From: Prolixibacteraceae bacterium
GTDB taxonomy: Bacteria > Bacteroidota > Bacteroidia > Bacteroidales > Prolixibacteraceae
Direction: 5' to 3'
Assembly (NCBI GenBank): GCA_028282705.1
Contig: JANQHI010000008.1
Location: 151,644-215,643, forward strand
DNA: 64,000 nt
Shown here: piece by piece, positions 36,906 to 45,109 of the stretch
Position numbering within the stretch: the first letter of the stretch is position 1
How the letters are laid out: every line of letters starts with the position of its first letter
Position numbers and translations under genes: made by a program
Notes under the pieces: model-generated
Seen by the model: only the letters and a program-made list of their open reading frames with translations
What the model was told of the DNA's origin: nothing
Databases searched by the model: none

Positions 36906-36973
36906 GAGTGGAGAAATGATGGCAGTTGCTGACAGCTAATGACAGCTGTAGTCACTTAAAGGCAGTAATAGGC

Positions 36974-37342
36974 ATGAGTAGCAAAATTGAAGTCCAAAAG
37001 ATATGTGAGTTTTGCGGAAAGGAATTTACCGCTAAAACTACCGTTACACGTTTCTGCGGTCATGCTTGTGCTTCACGGTCCTATAAGCAACGAAAGAAAG
37101 AAAACAAGATTGGCAAGGCTATCGAAGAAACGAACCAACAAAAACTACTTTCGATGACCGAGCTAAATATTGAAGCCATTAAACAAAAGGACTTTCTTTC
37201 GATTAAAGAAGCGCACACTCTACTTGGATTAAGCGAACGTACATTTTACAGGCTTATAAAAGCCGGAACCATCCAGGCTACCAAGTTGGGCAAACGCACC
37301 ATAATTAAACGTTCCGAAATCGATAAACTTTTTGCGTCATGA
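36974..37342 (+). CDS. Zinc-finger/HTH DNA-binding protein, excisionase-like
   Basis: A 122-residue protein from ATG 36974; an upstream in-frame TTG (36926) is less likely. The N-terminus has paired cysteines (CEFCGKEF, then FCGHAC), a small zinc finger. The C-terminus is an excisionase-type MerR-like helix-turn-helix (SIKEAHTLLGLSERTFYRLIKAGTIQATKLG split over residues 75-105). Its stop overlaps the recombinase ATG by four bases (ATGA), so the two are coupled. It likely binds the nearby repeats and controls excision or integrase expression. Confidence 0.8.
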   Translation: MSSKIEVQKICEFCGKEFTAKTTVTRFCGHACASRSYKQRKKENKIGKAIEETNQQKLLSMTELNIEAIKQKDFLSIKEAHTLLGLSERTFYRLIKAGTIQATKLGKRTIIKRSEIDKLFAS

Positions 37343-38433
37343 AAGTAACCCTACGTCAACGAAACAAGAATGGTAAAATCAGTCTATACCTTGACTATTA
37401 CCACAAAGGCAAACGGAAGTATGAATATTTACGCTTGTATCTCATCGACAAGCCCCGTTCATCCGAAGAAAGGAGTTTCAACAAAAAGACATTACAGCTT
37501 GGCGAAAGCATCCGGGCAAAAAGACAACTGGAATTACAAAACGGCATTTATGGTTTTGATGATTCGGAAAAGATAAATTCATTATTCCTAACCTATTTTG
37601 AATTGCTTGCAGAGAAACGTAGAGATTCAGACGGTAATTATGGAAACTGGTTGAGTACCTTAAAGCATTTACGCAATTGGGAAAAGTCGAATGTCCGCTT
37701 TGCAGACATCGACCGGGCATGGTTGGAAGATTTAAAGTACTACCTTGTTTATGATGCAAAGACCAAGCAAGGCAGAAACCTTTCTAAAAATTCATGTGTA
37801 TCTTATTTCAATAAGGTAAGAGCGGCATTAAAGGAAGCGGTTAAAAATGGCATCATTCTACGCAATCCTGCAGAGGGTATTGACGGAATAAAAGAAGCAG
37901 AAACAAAACGCGAGTTTTTAACGCTCGATGAATTGAAAAGTGCAGTGAAAGCCCATTGTGAAATACCTGTCGTTAAAAACGCCTTTATATTTAGTGCACT
38001 TACCGGGCTTCGTTTCTCTGATATTGAAAAACTCACCTGGTCTGAAATCCAACATTCCGATGAAAACGGTTATTATATCCGATTCAAGCAGAAGAAAACC
38101 AAAGGACAAGAAACACTACCCATTGCAGATGATGCGCTAAACTTTATTGGCGAACGAAAAGAAGGCAACGAAAAAGTATTTCAGGATTTAACCTACAGCG
38201 ATTACAATAATGCCAAAATCCGAGAATGGATGATTCGTGCCGGAGTTGAAAAGCATATCACTTTTCACTGCGCAAGACACACCTATGCAACCCTACAATT
38301 AACTCTGGGTACTGATATTTACACTGTTTCCAAACTCTTAGGACACAAAAGCCTAAAAACTACAGAAGTGTACGCAAAGATTATCGACCAGAAGAAAAAA
38401 GAAGCTGCCAACCGCATAAAACTTGACCTATGA
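37339..38433 (+). CDS. Tyrosine recombinase (site-specific integrase)
   Basis: A 364-residue phage-type integrase with a SAM-like core-binding region (about 70-180) and a catalytic domain carrying all key residues: Arg in TGLRFSDIEKL near 222, the FHCARHTYA box near 310 (HxxRH), a His in LLGHKSLKTT and the nucleophile Tyr in TEVYAKI near 345. It probably integrated this element beside mnmE. The ATG overlaps the previous gene's stop, and its own stop overlaps the next ATG, so three genes form one transcript. Confidence 0.93.
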   Translation: MKVTLRQRNKNGKISLYLDYYHKGKRKYEYLRLYLIDKPRSSEERSFNKKTLQLGESIRAKRQLELQNGIYGFDDSEKINSLFLTYFELLAEKRRDSDGNYGNWLSTLKHLRNWEKSNVRFADIDRAWLEDLKYYLVYDAKTKQGRNLSKNSCVSYFNKVRAALKEAVKNGIILRNPAEGIDGIKEAETKREFLTLDELKSAVKAHCEIPVVKNAFIFSALTGLRFSDIEKLTWSEIQHSDENGYYIRFKQKKTKGQETLPIADDALNFIGERKEGNEKVFQDLTYSDYNNAKIREWMIRAGVEKHITFHCARHTYATLQLTLGTDIYTVSKLLGHKSLKTTEVYAKIIDQKKKEAANRIKLDL

Positions 38434-39413
38434 ACAACGAATTAGTAATTTTTGACCAGATACTTTATGGAGACCTCATCCCCTGGCATGATGAAAATAA
38501 GCCGGATGAGAAATTTTCTTCGATGATTGGTGAAGTAAAGAAAACTGAATACAACTTTCAGCCGTTAAACGAAATAAGTTTTCAGCGTACGTTTAATCAA
38601 AAAACGAAATATTACCACAAACTCATACTAACTGAATCTATTGCCTACTGCAATAAGATTCATCAACTAATTAATGAAGACAAAAATATTAAGCTTCAAA
38701 AATATTGGCGTAACGATACATTAAACAAAAAGATTCCTTCACGATTAAAGGATATTGGAAAAATTGTAAAAGACAGAAAATACGATATTGATTATATCAA
38801 TCCTAAAAAAGCATCTTTTGAAATTGATTCCGACTATAAAACTGAAACTTATATACTTCATCTATTGAAAGTTGCATTAATTCATATTTATTTGAAAGTT
38901 CAGGAATTATACAAGTTTTTACAAGATGATGATTTATTGATTGAGGAAGATTTTTATACTCAATTTCTTCACGAACCTATACCCGAAACTTTATTTTTGA
39001 AAGCCGCACCTCAAACCATTGTTGTAAAACCGAAGGAGGTAAAGCCAAAAAAAATTACGTTTGGCTATAATGAAACCACTACCGATAAACTCAGAAGCAT
39101 CTGCCGACTATTGACCCTAAAAGTTGATTTTATAGACGAAGACCAAACTTCGGAAGATGATTTCATAGAGGTAATGACCTCCAAAGACATAGCAACAATC
39201 AACAATAAAATTCACTTAGGTTGTGAGACTACCCAATTCCGGTACATAGTAGATAAATTCCGTCCTTATTTCAGTTCTCTTACGCTTTCTAATATCGAAA
39301 AATCTAAATTATTCTATTCAAAAAACGGAGTTGTAATAACCGCTTCAAACCTTTCCAGAAACAAGCATCACGACCCGAAAGAAAAAACAACTATCGACAA
39401 TATTTTCAAATAA
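38430..39413 (+). CDS. Element-encoded protein of unknown function
   Basis: 327 residues, ATG overlapping the recombinase stop by four bases. I do not recognise the family. It is rich in charged and aromatic residues with long helical stretches (for example TYILHLLKVALIHIYLKV near 145-165). It has a proline/lysine linker near 200-215 and a C-terminal half with many Asp, Thr and Lys residues ending in HHDPKEKTT. No membrane segment or signal peptide. The position behind an integrase resembles where Bacteroidota elements carry regulatory proteins such as RteC, but the likeness was not confirmed. Confidence 0.7.
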   Translation: MNNELVIFDQILYGDLIPWHDENKPDEKFSSMIGEVKKTEYNFQPLNEISFQRTFNQKTKYYHKLILTESIAYCNKIHQLINEDKNIKLQKYWRNDTLNKKIPSRLKDIGKIVKDRKYDIDYINPKKASFEIDSDYKTETYILHLLKVALIHIYLKVQELYKFLQDDDLLIEEDFYTQFLHEPIPETLFLKAAPQTIVVKPKEVKPKKITFGYNETTTDKLRSICRLLTLKVDFIDEDQTSEDDFIEVMTSKDIATINNKIHLGCETTQFRYIVDKFRPYFSSLTLSNIEKSKLFYSKNGVVITASNLSRNKHHDPKEKTTIDNIFK

Positions 39414-39426
39414 CTGAAATAAAAAA

Positions 39427-39472
39427 GTGTAAGAAGTGTAAGACACCTTACACCTCACTTAAAACCTTACAC
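39427..39472. repeat. Cluster of four GTGTAAG half-sites
   Basis: GTGTAAG at 39427-39433 and 39436-39442 on the plus strand, and its complement CTTACAC at 39447-39453 and 39466-39472. The inner pair forms a 7-bp stem with a 4-nt loop. It sits 13 bp after the unknown-function gene and about 90 bp before the HTH/primase operon, so it may be an operator or an origin-like site for the element. Confidence 0.55.
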
Positions 39473-39492
39473 ATTTCTGATTATGAGGGCTG

Positions 39493-39543
39493 TACTTTCG
39501 TAGTGCTCGAACTTAATTAACAGCCTTCGAAGGCTCATTTTTT
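39493..39543 (+). promoter_or_regulatory. Possible promoter box and leader hairpin before the HTH/primase operon
   Basis: TACTTTCG (39493-39500) is close to the Bacteroidota -7 box TAnnTTTG. Downstream, AGCCTTCGAAGGCT (39522-39535) is a 14-bp palindrome followed by CA and six T (39538-39543), a terminator-like hairpin 20 bp before the first gene. Together they would make an attenuated leader. The -33 box is not clear and the stem is short. Confidence 0.35.
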
Positions 39544-39563
39544 AACTTTTAAAATCGTTTAAA

Positions 39564-39869
39564 ATGAGCGAAGAATATATAATTCAGAAATTAGATAGCA
39601 TTGAAAAAATGCTTACCGAGCAAAATATGCTCAAGAAAGAGGTTTTATCCTTCAATGAAGCAGCCATTTATTTAGAGGTATCTCACTCGCACCTCTATAA
39701 GATGACAAGCACTGGCGTAGTGCCTTGCTATAAACCTAATGGTAAGAAAATCTACTTTAATCGTAAAGAGCTTGACGAATGGCTTTTAACAAATAAGCAA
39801 GCCTCACAAGATGAAATCGACCAGCAAGCTGCCGATTATCTGGTAAAAAATGGGAGGATTAAGCTATGA
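39564..39869 (+). CDS. Helix-turn-helix (excisionase/MerR-like) protein
   Basis: A 101-residue protein with an N-terminal helical segment (EYIIQKLDSIEKMLTEQNML) and an excisionase-family HTH: LSFNEAAIYLEVSHSHLYKM followed by a wing with GKKIYFNRKELDEWL. Proteins of this type in Bacteroidota elements regulate excision or replication. First gene of a tightly overlapping set of four; its stop overlaps the next ATG (ATGA). Confidence 0.85.
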   Translation: MSEEYIIQKLDSIEKMLTEQNMLKKEVLSFNEAAIYLEVSHSHLYKMTSTGVVPCYKPNGKKIYFNRKELDEWLLTNKQASQDEIDQQAADYLVKNGRIKL

Positions 39870-40159
39870 TGGAAGTAATGCAATTATTGTTAGAGCTTTC
39901 ATCTGCCATAAAGGAAATCAAAGCTCAATTGCTGGTGATAAAGCAAACCAGAACCGAAGCTTTCAAACAAACTTGGATTGATGGTCAGGATGTAATGCTT
40001 GCACTCAAAATAAGCAAGCGTACTTTACAATCAATGCGGGATTCGGGGATTCTCCCCTATTCCCGCATCAATGGCAAATTCTATTACAAAGTTGAAGACC
40101 TCGAAAAGCTCCTGGAAAGCAACTATTCACGATCCTTAAAAAGTGGCAGCCATGATTAA
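39866..40159 (+). CDS. Helix-turn-helix DNA-binding protein
   Basis: 97 residues. An N-terminal helix (LLLELSSAIKEIKAQL) precedes a HTH (DGQDVMLALKISKRTLQSMR) and a short wing ending in FYYKVEDLEKLL. Similar in build to the preceding gene, so the pair may act together on element DNA. Its 3' end overlaps the start of the primase-related gene. Confidence 0.82.
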   Translation: MMEVMQLLLELSSAIKEIKAQLLVIKQTRTEAFKQTWIDGQDVMLALKISKRTLQSMRDSGILPYSRINGKFYYKVEDLEKLLESNYSRSLKSGSHD

Positions 40160-41078
40160 GGAGAAGGATATTTTAGATAAAACGCATTACGGGCTAAATA
40201 TCTACTCACACATTCTACACGAGTATTACCCCGATGAGGTTGTGATCAGGCTTTCTGGCAAAGAGTGCGACCCGGCAAAAAATCCTTTTAATGAGAATAA
40301 GCTTACGCTTAAACTCATTAATGTGGATTGGGTGTTTATGTACAGCGATTTAGAGCAAAGTAATTTTAAAGGTAATCCTTTTGATTTTGCAGCATTACAC
40401 TACAAGCTGACTGGTGATGAATTAATGGAAAAACTCAACGAAGAATTACATCTTCGTATTGGTGAAAAACATCATTTTTACAGCAACCGTGCTTTCCCTG
40501 AACCAGCCCCAAAAGAAGAAAGTAAACCTACGGTTCACATTCCTAAATTCAGCTATTTCAAAGCTCCTGTAAGCAACATCTACCCTAAGAACACCCTAAG
40601 TTTAGTTGAGGTGTACGAGTTGATTAAATCAACTCCCTACACCTCTATAACCGAACAATTAAGGGCTATTCAGGCAAAAGATGAAGCACGAAAACTCAAA
40701 GCTTCAAAGTTTGACTACGCAACCTTTTCAGGAACTTTTGAAAAGCGAAACGATAAAGCACTATTGAATCATTCAGGGTTATTGACCATTGATTTCGACC
40801 ACATTGCCAACCTTCAGCAATTGAAAAATCAATTACTGAACGATGAATATTTTGAAACGGAATTACTCTTTGTGTCGCCATCGGGTGATGGCTTAAAATG
40901 GATTATCTCCATTGACATTACCGAATCAACACACCAAAACTTTTTTAATGCTATAGCCAACTACATAAAAGAAGTGTACCAACTGGAAGTTGATAAATCG
41001 GGCAAAGATGTTTCCCGTGCATGTTTTTTACCCTCAGACCCGGAGGTTTTCATTAATCCGAAATATTTACAGCAATGA
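40152..41078 (+). CDS. BT4734/BF3469-family protein (VirE N-terminal-like primase accessory)
   Basis: 308 residues from ATG 40152; an in-frame GTG at 40143 is an alternative. The second half reads like the VirE_N/BT4734 domain: SGTFEKRNDKALLNHSG, then LLTIDFDHIANLQQLK, LLFVSPSGDGLKWIISI and VDKSGKDVSRACFLPSDPE, with the acidic residues of an archaeo-eukaryotic primase-like fold. The first half carries a CHC2-primase-like stretch (VDWVFMYSDLEQSNFKG, FDFAALHYKLTG). It probably starts element DNA synthesis with the DUF3987 protein encoded downstream, whose ATG overlaps its stop. Confidence 0.82.
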   Translation: MIKEKDILDKTHYGLNIYSHILHEYYPDEVVIRLSGKECDPAKNPFNENKLTLKLINVDWVFMYSDLEQSNFKGNPFDFAALHYKLTGDELMEKLNEELHLRIGEKHHFYSNRAFPEPAPKEESKPTVHIPKFSYFKAPVSNIYPKNTLSLVEVYELIKSTPYTSITEQLRAIQAKDEARKLKASKFDYATFSGTFEKRNDKALLNHSGLLTIDFDHIANLQQLKNQLLNDEYFETELLFVSPSGDGLKWIISIDITESTHQNFFNAIANYIKEVYQLEVDKSGKDVSRACFLPSDPEVFINPKYLQQ

Positions 41079-42928
41079 ATCAAAAAAAGAAATTCGATAT
41101 AGATTACTGGCTCAACAAAGATCAGGTAATAAAAGAACCAACAAAATCACCTCAACAACAGACAGTACAAAATATTCAGGATAACGATGTTGAGGTAATA
41201 GTAAAACGACTTGAAGAAGCTCATACCGATATTACCGCAAATTATTCCGATTGGCGGGATATTGGCTTTGCCCTTGCTGATGAGTTTAGTGAATGTGGAA
41301 GGGATTATTTTCACCGTGTTAGCCGCTTTTATCCTGATTATTCCCATTCCGTTTGCGATAAACAATACAACAATTGCCTAAAGGCAAAAGGTCATGGAGT
41401 TACCATTAAAACTTTTTTCCACCTTGCACAGCAAGCTGGAATTGATATTGCCATACGGGATACTAACTTTTCCCAATCAAGAGAAATAAAAACAAAGCAA
41501 AATGACAACTCACATTCTTCAATATTGGATCATAAGGTTAACAATAAGGTTGAACTACCATTAGTTGAGGATGGCGTGTACAATAACCTGCCAATTATCC
41601 TACAAGATATTTGCGGAATAAGCCAGAGCAATGATGAACGGGATATTTTACTGTTAGGTGCCTTAGCAACTTTTAGCAGTTGTATTCCAAAGGTATATGG
41701 CATATATGGAGGTCAGAAAGTGTACAGCAATTTATACCTTTTTGTAACGGCTCTTGCATCAGCCGGTAAGGGATTACTTACGCATTGTAAACGCCTGGTT
41801 TATCCTATCCACAAAAAATTGAGAGAAGAAAGCCAGTTGTTAAAAGCAGAATACGACACAGAAATGAATATCTACAATGCTAATAAAAAGAAATCACCGG
41901 ATATGGAGAAACCTCAGAAACCATCCGAAAAGTTGCTTTATATTCCGGCAAATAGTAGTGCAACAGGTGTATTTCAATTAATGTCGGACAATGACGGTAA
42001 AGGGTTAATTTTTGAAACAGAAGGAGATACATTGGCAATTACCTTTAAAAGCGATTACGGAAACTATAGTGATGGTTTCCGTAAAGCATTTCATCACGAA
42101 ACGATCAGCTATTACCGGAGGACTGACAGGGAGCATGTAGAAATAGAATATCCACAACTATCAGCGGTTCTTGCCGGAACACCCAAACAGGTTATAAACT
42201 TAATACCTGATGCTGAAAATGGTTTATTCAGCAGGTTTATGTTTTACTATCTGGACATGAAATCAGAGTGGAAAGATGTATTTGCAAGACCTGTTGATGA
42301 TGGTCTTGAAAGTTTTTTCAATGACCTTGGATATAGATTCTTTGAATTGTATAATATACTGAAATCAAATTTGGAAATTGAATTTAACCTGACATTTCAA
42401 CAACAAAGTTCATTCAATTCAAAATTTGCCAAATGGCAGGATTTTTATGAAAAGTTATTAGGCAATGAATACAATGCCACAGTAAGGCGTTTGGGACTAA
42501 TTACTTTTCGTATTGCAATGATTTTTACAACACTTCGTATACTGGAAACAGGGGAAATTCCAAACTCACTTATTTGTGAAGACAGGGACTTCCATAATGC
42601 AATTGCTATCACAGAAGTATTAATTCAACACGCTCAAAAGGTCTATTCCGATTTACCTACACCAACAATTTTACCAAAGAGAGAAAACAGGGAACAACGC
42701 TTTTACAGCCAACTGCCTGAAACATTTTCACGACAGGATTACCTGAGTGTGGCAAAAGAACTTGAAATTCCAGACAAAACTGCCCAGGGATATATAAGTA
42801 AATTGGACAAAAAAGGACTTATCCACAGGGACAAAAAAGATTCTTACATTAAAATGCAGGTTAAGGAAATCAAGGATTATAAGGAAACAAGGGATTTTGA
42901 CATTCCTCTGTTTCCTCCATTTCCTTAA
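41075..42928 (+). CDS. PriCT_2/DUF3987 element replication protein
   Basis: 617 residues. The N-terminal part (about 45-135) resembles the primase C-terminal PriCT_2 domain (YSDWRDIGFALADEF, YDKQYNNCL-like end). From about 165 a DUF3987 helicase-like region begins, with a P-loop-like ASAGKG in LYLFVTALASAGKGLLTHCK. A C-terminal winged-helix-like end follows (FSRQDYLSVAKELEIPDKTA). The domain order is typical of replication proteins on Bacteroidota integrative elements. It is the last gene of the replication operon. No relaxase or conjugation gene follows. Confidence 0.85.
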   Translation: MNQKKKFDIDYWLNKDQVIKEPTKSPQQQTVQNIQDNDVEVIVKRLEEAHTDITANYSDWRDIGFALADEFSECGRDYFHRVSRFYPDYSHSVCDKQYNNCLKAKGHGVTIKTFFHLAQQAGIDIAIRDTNFSQSREIKTKQNDNSHSSILDHKVNNKVELPLVEDGVYNNLPIILQDICGISQSNDERDILLLGALATFSSCIPKVYGIYGGQKVYSNLYLFVTALASAGKGLLTHCKRLVYPIHKKLREESQLLKAEYDTEMNIYNANKKKSPDMEKPQKPSEKLLYIPANSSATGVFQLMSDNDGKGLIFETEGDTLAITFKSDYGNYSDGFRKAFHHETISYYRRTDREHVEIEYPQLSAVLAGTPKQVINLIPDAENGLFSRFMFYYLDMKSEWKDVFARPVDDGLESFFNDLGYRFFELYNILKSNLEIEFNLTFQQQSSFNSKFAKWQDFYEKLLGNEYNATVRRLGLITFRIAMIFTTLRILETGEIPNSLICEDRDFHNAIAITEVLIQHAQKVYSDLPTPTILPKRENREQRFYSQLPETFSRQDYLSVAKELEIPDKTAQGYISKLDKKGLIHRDKKDSYIKMQVKEIKDYKETRDFDIPLFPPFP

Positions 42929-42976
42929 AATCCTCAAAACTTATTAACACATAGCGTTTTGTTTCTTTTATTTGTT

Positions 42977-42984
42977 TATATTTG
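42977..42984 (+). promoter_or_regulatory. Candidate -7 promoter box of the XRE-Argonaute operon
   Basis: TATATTTG matches the Bacteroidota -7 consensus TAnnTTTG exactly, 30 bp before the XRE gene start. No -33 TTTG at the proper distance is seen. Two TGACAA repeats (42983-42988 and 42993-42998) with 10-bp period overlap it, a possible operator for the adjacent XRE regulator. Confidence 0.4.
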
Positions 42985-43013
42985 ACAATAACTGACAAGT
43001 CTATAATTAACGA

Positions 43014-43298
43014 ATGAATACTTTTGGTAACAGAGTTAGAGATTTAAGGACAGAAAAAGGTTTATTGCTCAGGGAGGTTGCTGCTTATGTCGAAACTGAC
43101 ACAGCATTAATGAGCAAAATCGAACGGGGGGAACGAAAAGCCCAAAGGGAACAAGTTGTCAAAATGGCTGAAATCCTTGAGGTCGCCCAGGATGAATTAT
43201 TGGTATTATGGCTTGCTGATAAAGTCAGTGAGCTTATAAAAAAAGAACCTTTAGGAATGGAAGCCCTGAATGAAGTTTATAAAAGCTTTAAAAAGTAA
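43014..43298 (+). CDS. XRE-family transcriptional regulator
   Basis: A 94-residue protein made almost wholly of a Cro/C1-type HTH: GNRVRDLRTEKGLLLREVAA, then TALMSKIERGERKAQRE and VKMAEILEVAQDELL, followed by a short helical tail. It is the first gene of the cargo operon that leads to the Argonaute and overlaps the ATPase gene by 29 bp. A likely autorepressor of that operon through the TGACAA repeats at its promoter; small XRE proteins with this build often control defence or restriction genes. Confidence 0.88.
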   Translation: MNTFGNRVRDLRTEKGLLLREVAAYVETDTALMSKIERGERKAQREQVVKMAEILEVAQDELLVLWLADKVSELIKKEPLGMEALNEVYKSFKK

Positions 43299-44808
43299 AT
43301 TGAATCAAGTGACAAAACTTAAAGAAATATTGAATCAACCGGAAGGAAGGCGACTTGAATTGAAAGTTGAACTACCAACAAGTGCTGAACTTGCAAAATC
43401 TATTATTGCTTTTGCAAATGATGCTGGTGGTGAGTTTTATTTAGGCATTCAGGACAATCCAAGAAAAGTTGTTGGCTTGGATGAGGAAAGCCTTATCGAA
43501 CTGGAAGAAAAAATCAGTAGTATTATTCACGATAAATGTGCCCCGATAATTTTGCCTGAAATTATGTTTCTGAATTATGAAGGCAAACATATTATTGTGG
43601 TCAAAATCCATAAGGGAAGCGCACCGCCCTATTTCCTTAAAAGCAAAGGTGCTAATGAAGGAACTTACATTAGGGTTGGTTCAACCAATCGCCAGGCATC
43701 CCCTGAAATCATTGCTGAACTTGAAAGGCAAAAACAAAACGTTTCTTTCGATTGTGAACTGGTGTATCAAAAACCTCTAAATGAAATCAGTATAAATTCA
43801 TTTAAAGAACATTTTTTTGACAAAACTGGCGAAAAACTCACAATGCAAATACTAAGCAAACTTGAGTTGTTTAAACAGGAACAAGGGAATGAGCTACCAA
43901 CAAATGCACTAATTTTATTGTCTGACGACAAATTAAGGAACCAACTTTTTCCTTATGCTAAAATTGAATGTGCAAGGTTTAAAGGTACTATTCCGGGAAA
44001 TTTTATTGACCAAAAAACCATCGATAGCAATGTAAGCCTTCAAGCCGAACAGGCTTTTCAGTTTGTGCTGCGGCACATTTCTCAAAGCTCAACCGATTAT
44101 ACGGGTGTTTATCGCAACGACCGCTGGGAATATCCCATAACAGCCATTCGTGAGGTTATTCGAAATGCAGTTATCCACCGTGATTATTCTTTTTCCGGAA
44201 AAGATATTAAGATTGCTATTTTCGATAACAAAATAGAAGTTACAAGTCCCGGTAAACTAATGCCTTCTGTCGATTTCAGCGATATGGAATCGGGGCAATC
44301 CGACATACGTAACAAAACTTTAGCCCCTGTGTTTAAACGCCTCGGAATTATTGAGCAATGGGGCAACGGTTTAAAACTGATTAAAGAAGAACTGCAAGCC
44401 TACCCTGAAATAGAATTGTCGTGGAAAGAACCTGGCGTTGCTTTCAGGGTGACATTCACCAATAAAAATTACGAACAACAGCAGGAGTTGCAGCAAGAGT
44501 TACAGCAAGAGTTGCAGCAAGAGTTGCAGCAAGAATTACAGCAAGAGTTACAGCAAGAGTTACAGCAAGAGTCATTATTTTCAAAAGTGTTAATGATTCT
44601 GTTAGATAAACCAAAATCAAGAAAAGAAATATCAACTGAATTAGGGCAAAAATCAATATCAGGTCAATTAAATGAGATACTTAAAAGACTTCAAGATAAA
44701 GGTTTGATTGATTGGACTATTAAGGATAAACCCAGAAGTTCAAAGCAAAAATTCACTATATCACAAAAAGGGGATTTGTTTCTAAAACTTATAAATGGTG
44801 AAAAGTGA
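43270..44808 (+). CDS. AlbA_2 (Schlafen-like) / GHKL ATPase domain protein
   Basis: 512 residues from ATG 43270; a GTG at 43309, 10 bp after the XRE stop, is an alternative start. Domains: AlbA_2 DNA/RNA-binding fold (EGRRLELKVELP, SIIAFANDAGGEFYLGI), a middle domain, then a GHKL-type ATP-binding module (REVIRNAVIHRDYSFSGKD, NKIEVTSPGKLMP, LGIIEQWGNGLKLI). A run of glutamine-rich QQEL repeats (about 406-434) is followed by a winged helix (LMILLDKPKSRKEISTELG) ending KPRSSKQKFTISQKG. Family members (COG2865-like) are annotated as regulators, and some are found in defence islands. It overlaps the next gene by 14 bp. Confidence 0.85.
   Translation: MKFIKALKSKLNQVTKLKEILNQPEGRRLELKVELPTSAELAKSIIAFANDAGGEFYLGIQDNPRKVVGLDEESLIELEEKISSIIHDKCAPIILPEIMFLNYEGKHIIVVKIHKGSAPPYFLKSKGANEGTYIRVGSTNRQASPEIIAELERQKQNVSFDCELVYQKPLNEISINSFKEHFFDKTGEKLTMQILSKLELFKQEQGNELPTNALILLSDDKLRNQLFPYAKIECARFKGTIPGNFIDQKTIDSNVSLQAEQAFQFVLRHISQSSTDYTGVYRNDRWEYPITAIREVIRNAVIHRDYSFSGKDIKIAIFDNKIEVTSPGKLMPSVDFSDMESGQSDIRNKTLAPVFKRLGIIEQWGNGLKLIKEELQAYPEIELSWKEPGVAFRVTFTNKNYEQQQELQQELQQELQQELQQELQQELQQELQQESLFSKVLMILLDKPKSRKEISTELGQKSISGQLNEILKRLQDKGLIDWTIKDKPRSSKQKFTISQKGDLFLKLINGEK
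44485..44568 (+). repeat. Seven tandem 12-bp repeats coding for ELQQ
   Basis: Seven units of GAGTTRCAGCAA (unit 5 starts GAATTA) run without a break inside the ATPase gene, joining the GHKL module to the winged helix. Units are 12 bp, so copy changes keep the frame and only alter linker or coiled-coil length. Confidence 0.9.
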
Positions 44809-45109
44809 CAGTACTAACATATCATTATCGGGACTAAGCTGGGACCAAGTTGGGACTAAGTTGGCACCAGGTTGGCACCAAGTAGTTTCAATACTGGATT
44901 TTTGTAGGGAAACTCAATCAATTCAATCAATAATGGATAAAGCTCAATGGACAAACAGAACCAAATTCAGAAATAAATACATCAATCCATTTTTGGAAAT
45001 GGAGCTTATACAGATGACCATACCGGAAAAACCAAATAGTCCTAAACAGAGATACCATTTAACACGGAAAGGAGAAAAATTAATTCAGCTAATAACCAAA
45101 CAACAATAA
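44795..45109 (+). CDS. Winged-helix protein related to the C-terminus of the upstream ATPase
   Basis: 104 residues. The middle and end (SILDFCRETQSIQSIMDKAQ, RNKYINPFLEMELIQMTIPE, KPNSPKQRYHLTRKGEKL) match the winged-helix end of AlbA_2/GHKL proteins. They align by eye with the last 70 residues of the gene just upstream (KPRSSKQKFTISQKGDL). The N-terminus has a WDQVGTKLAPGWHQV repeat-like stretch seen as a linker in such proteins. The ATG lies 14 bp inside the previous gene and the stop is 6 bp before the Argonaute ATG. It may be a detached domain, a second subunit, or the relic of a recombination that replaced the ATPase C-terminus. Confidence 0.7.
   Translation: MVKSDSTNISLSGLSWDQVGTKLAPGWHQVVSILDFCRETQSIQSIMDKAQWTNRTKFRNKYINPFLEMELIQMTIPEKPNSPKQRYHLTRKGEKLIQLITKQQ

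Noticed and set aside
44485..44568. CRISPR-like array
   Set aside because: Contiguous 12-bp coding repeats without spacers.
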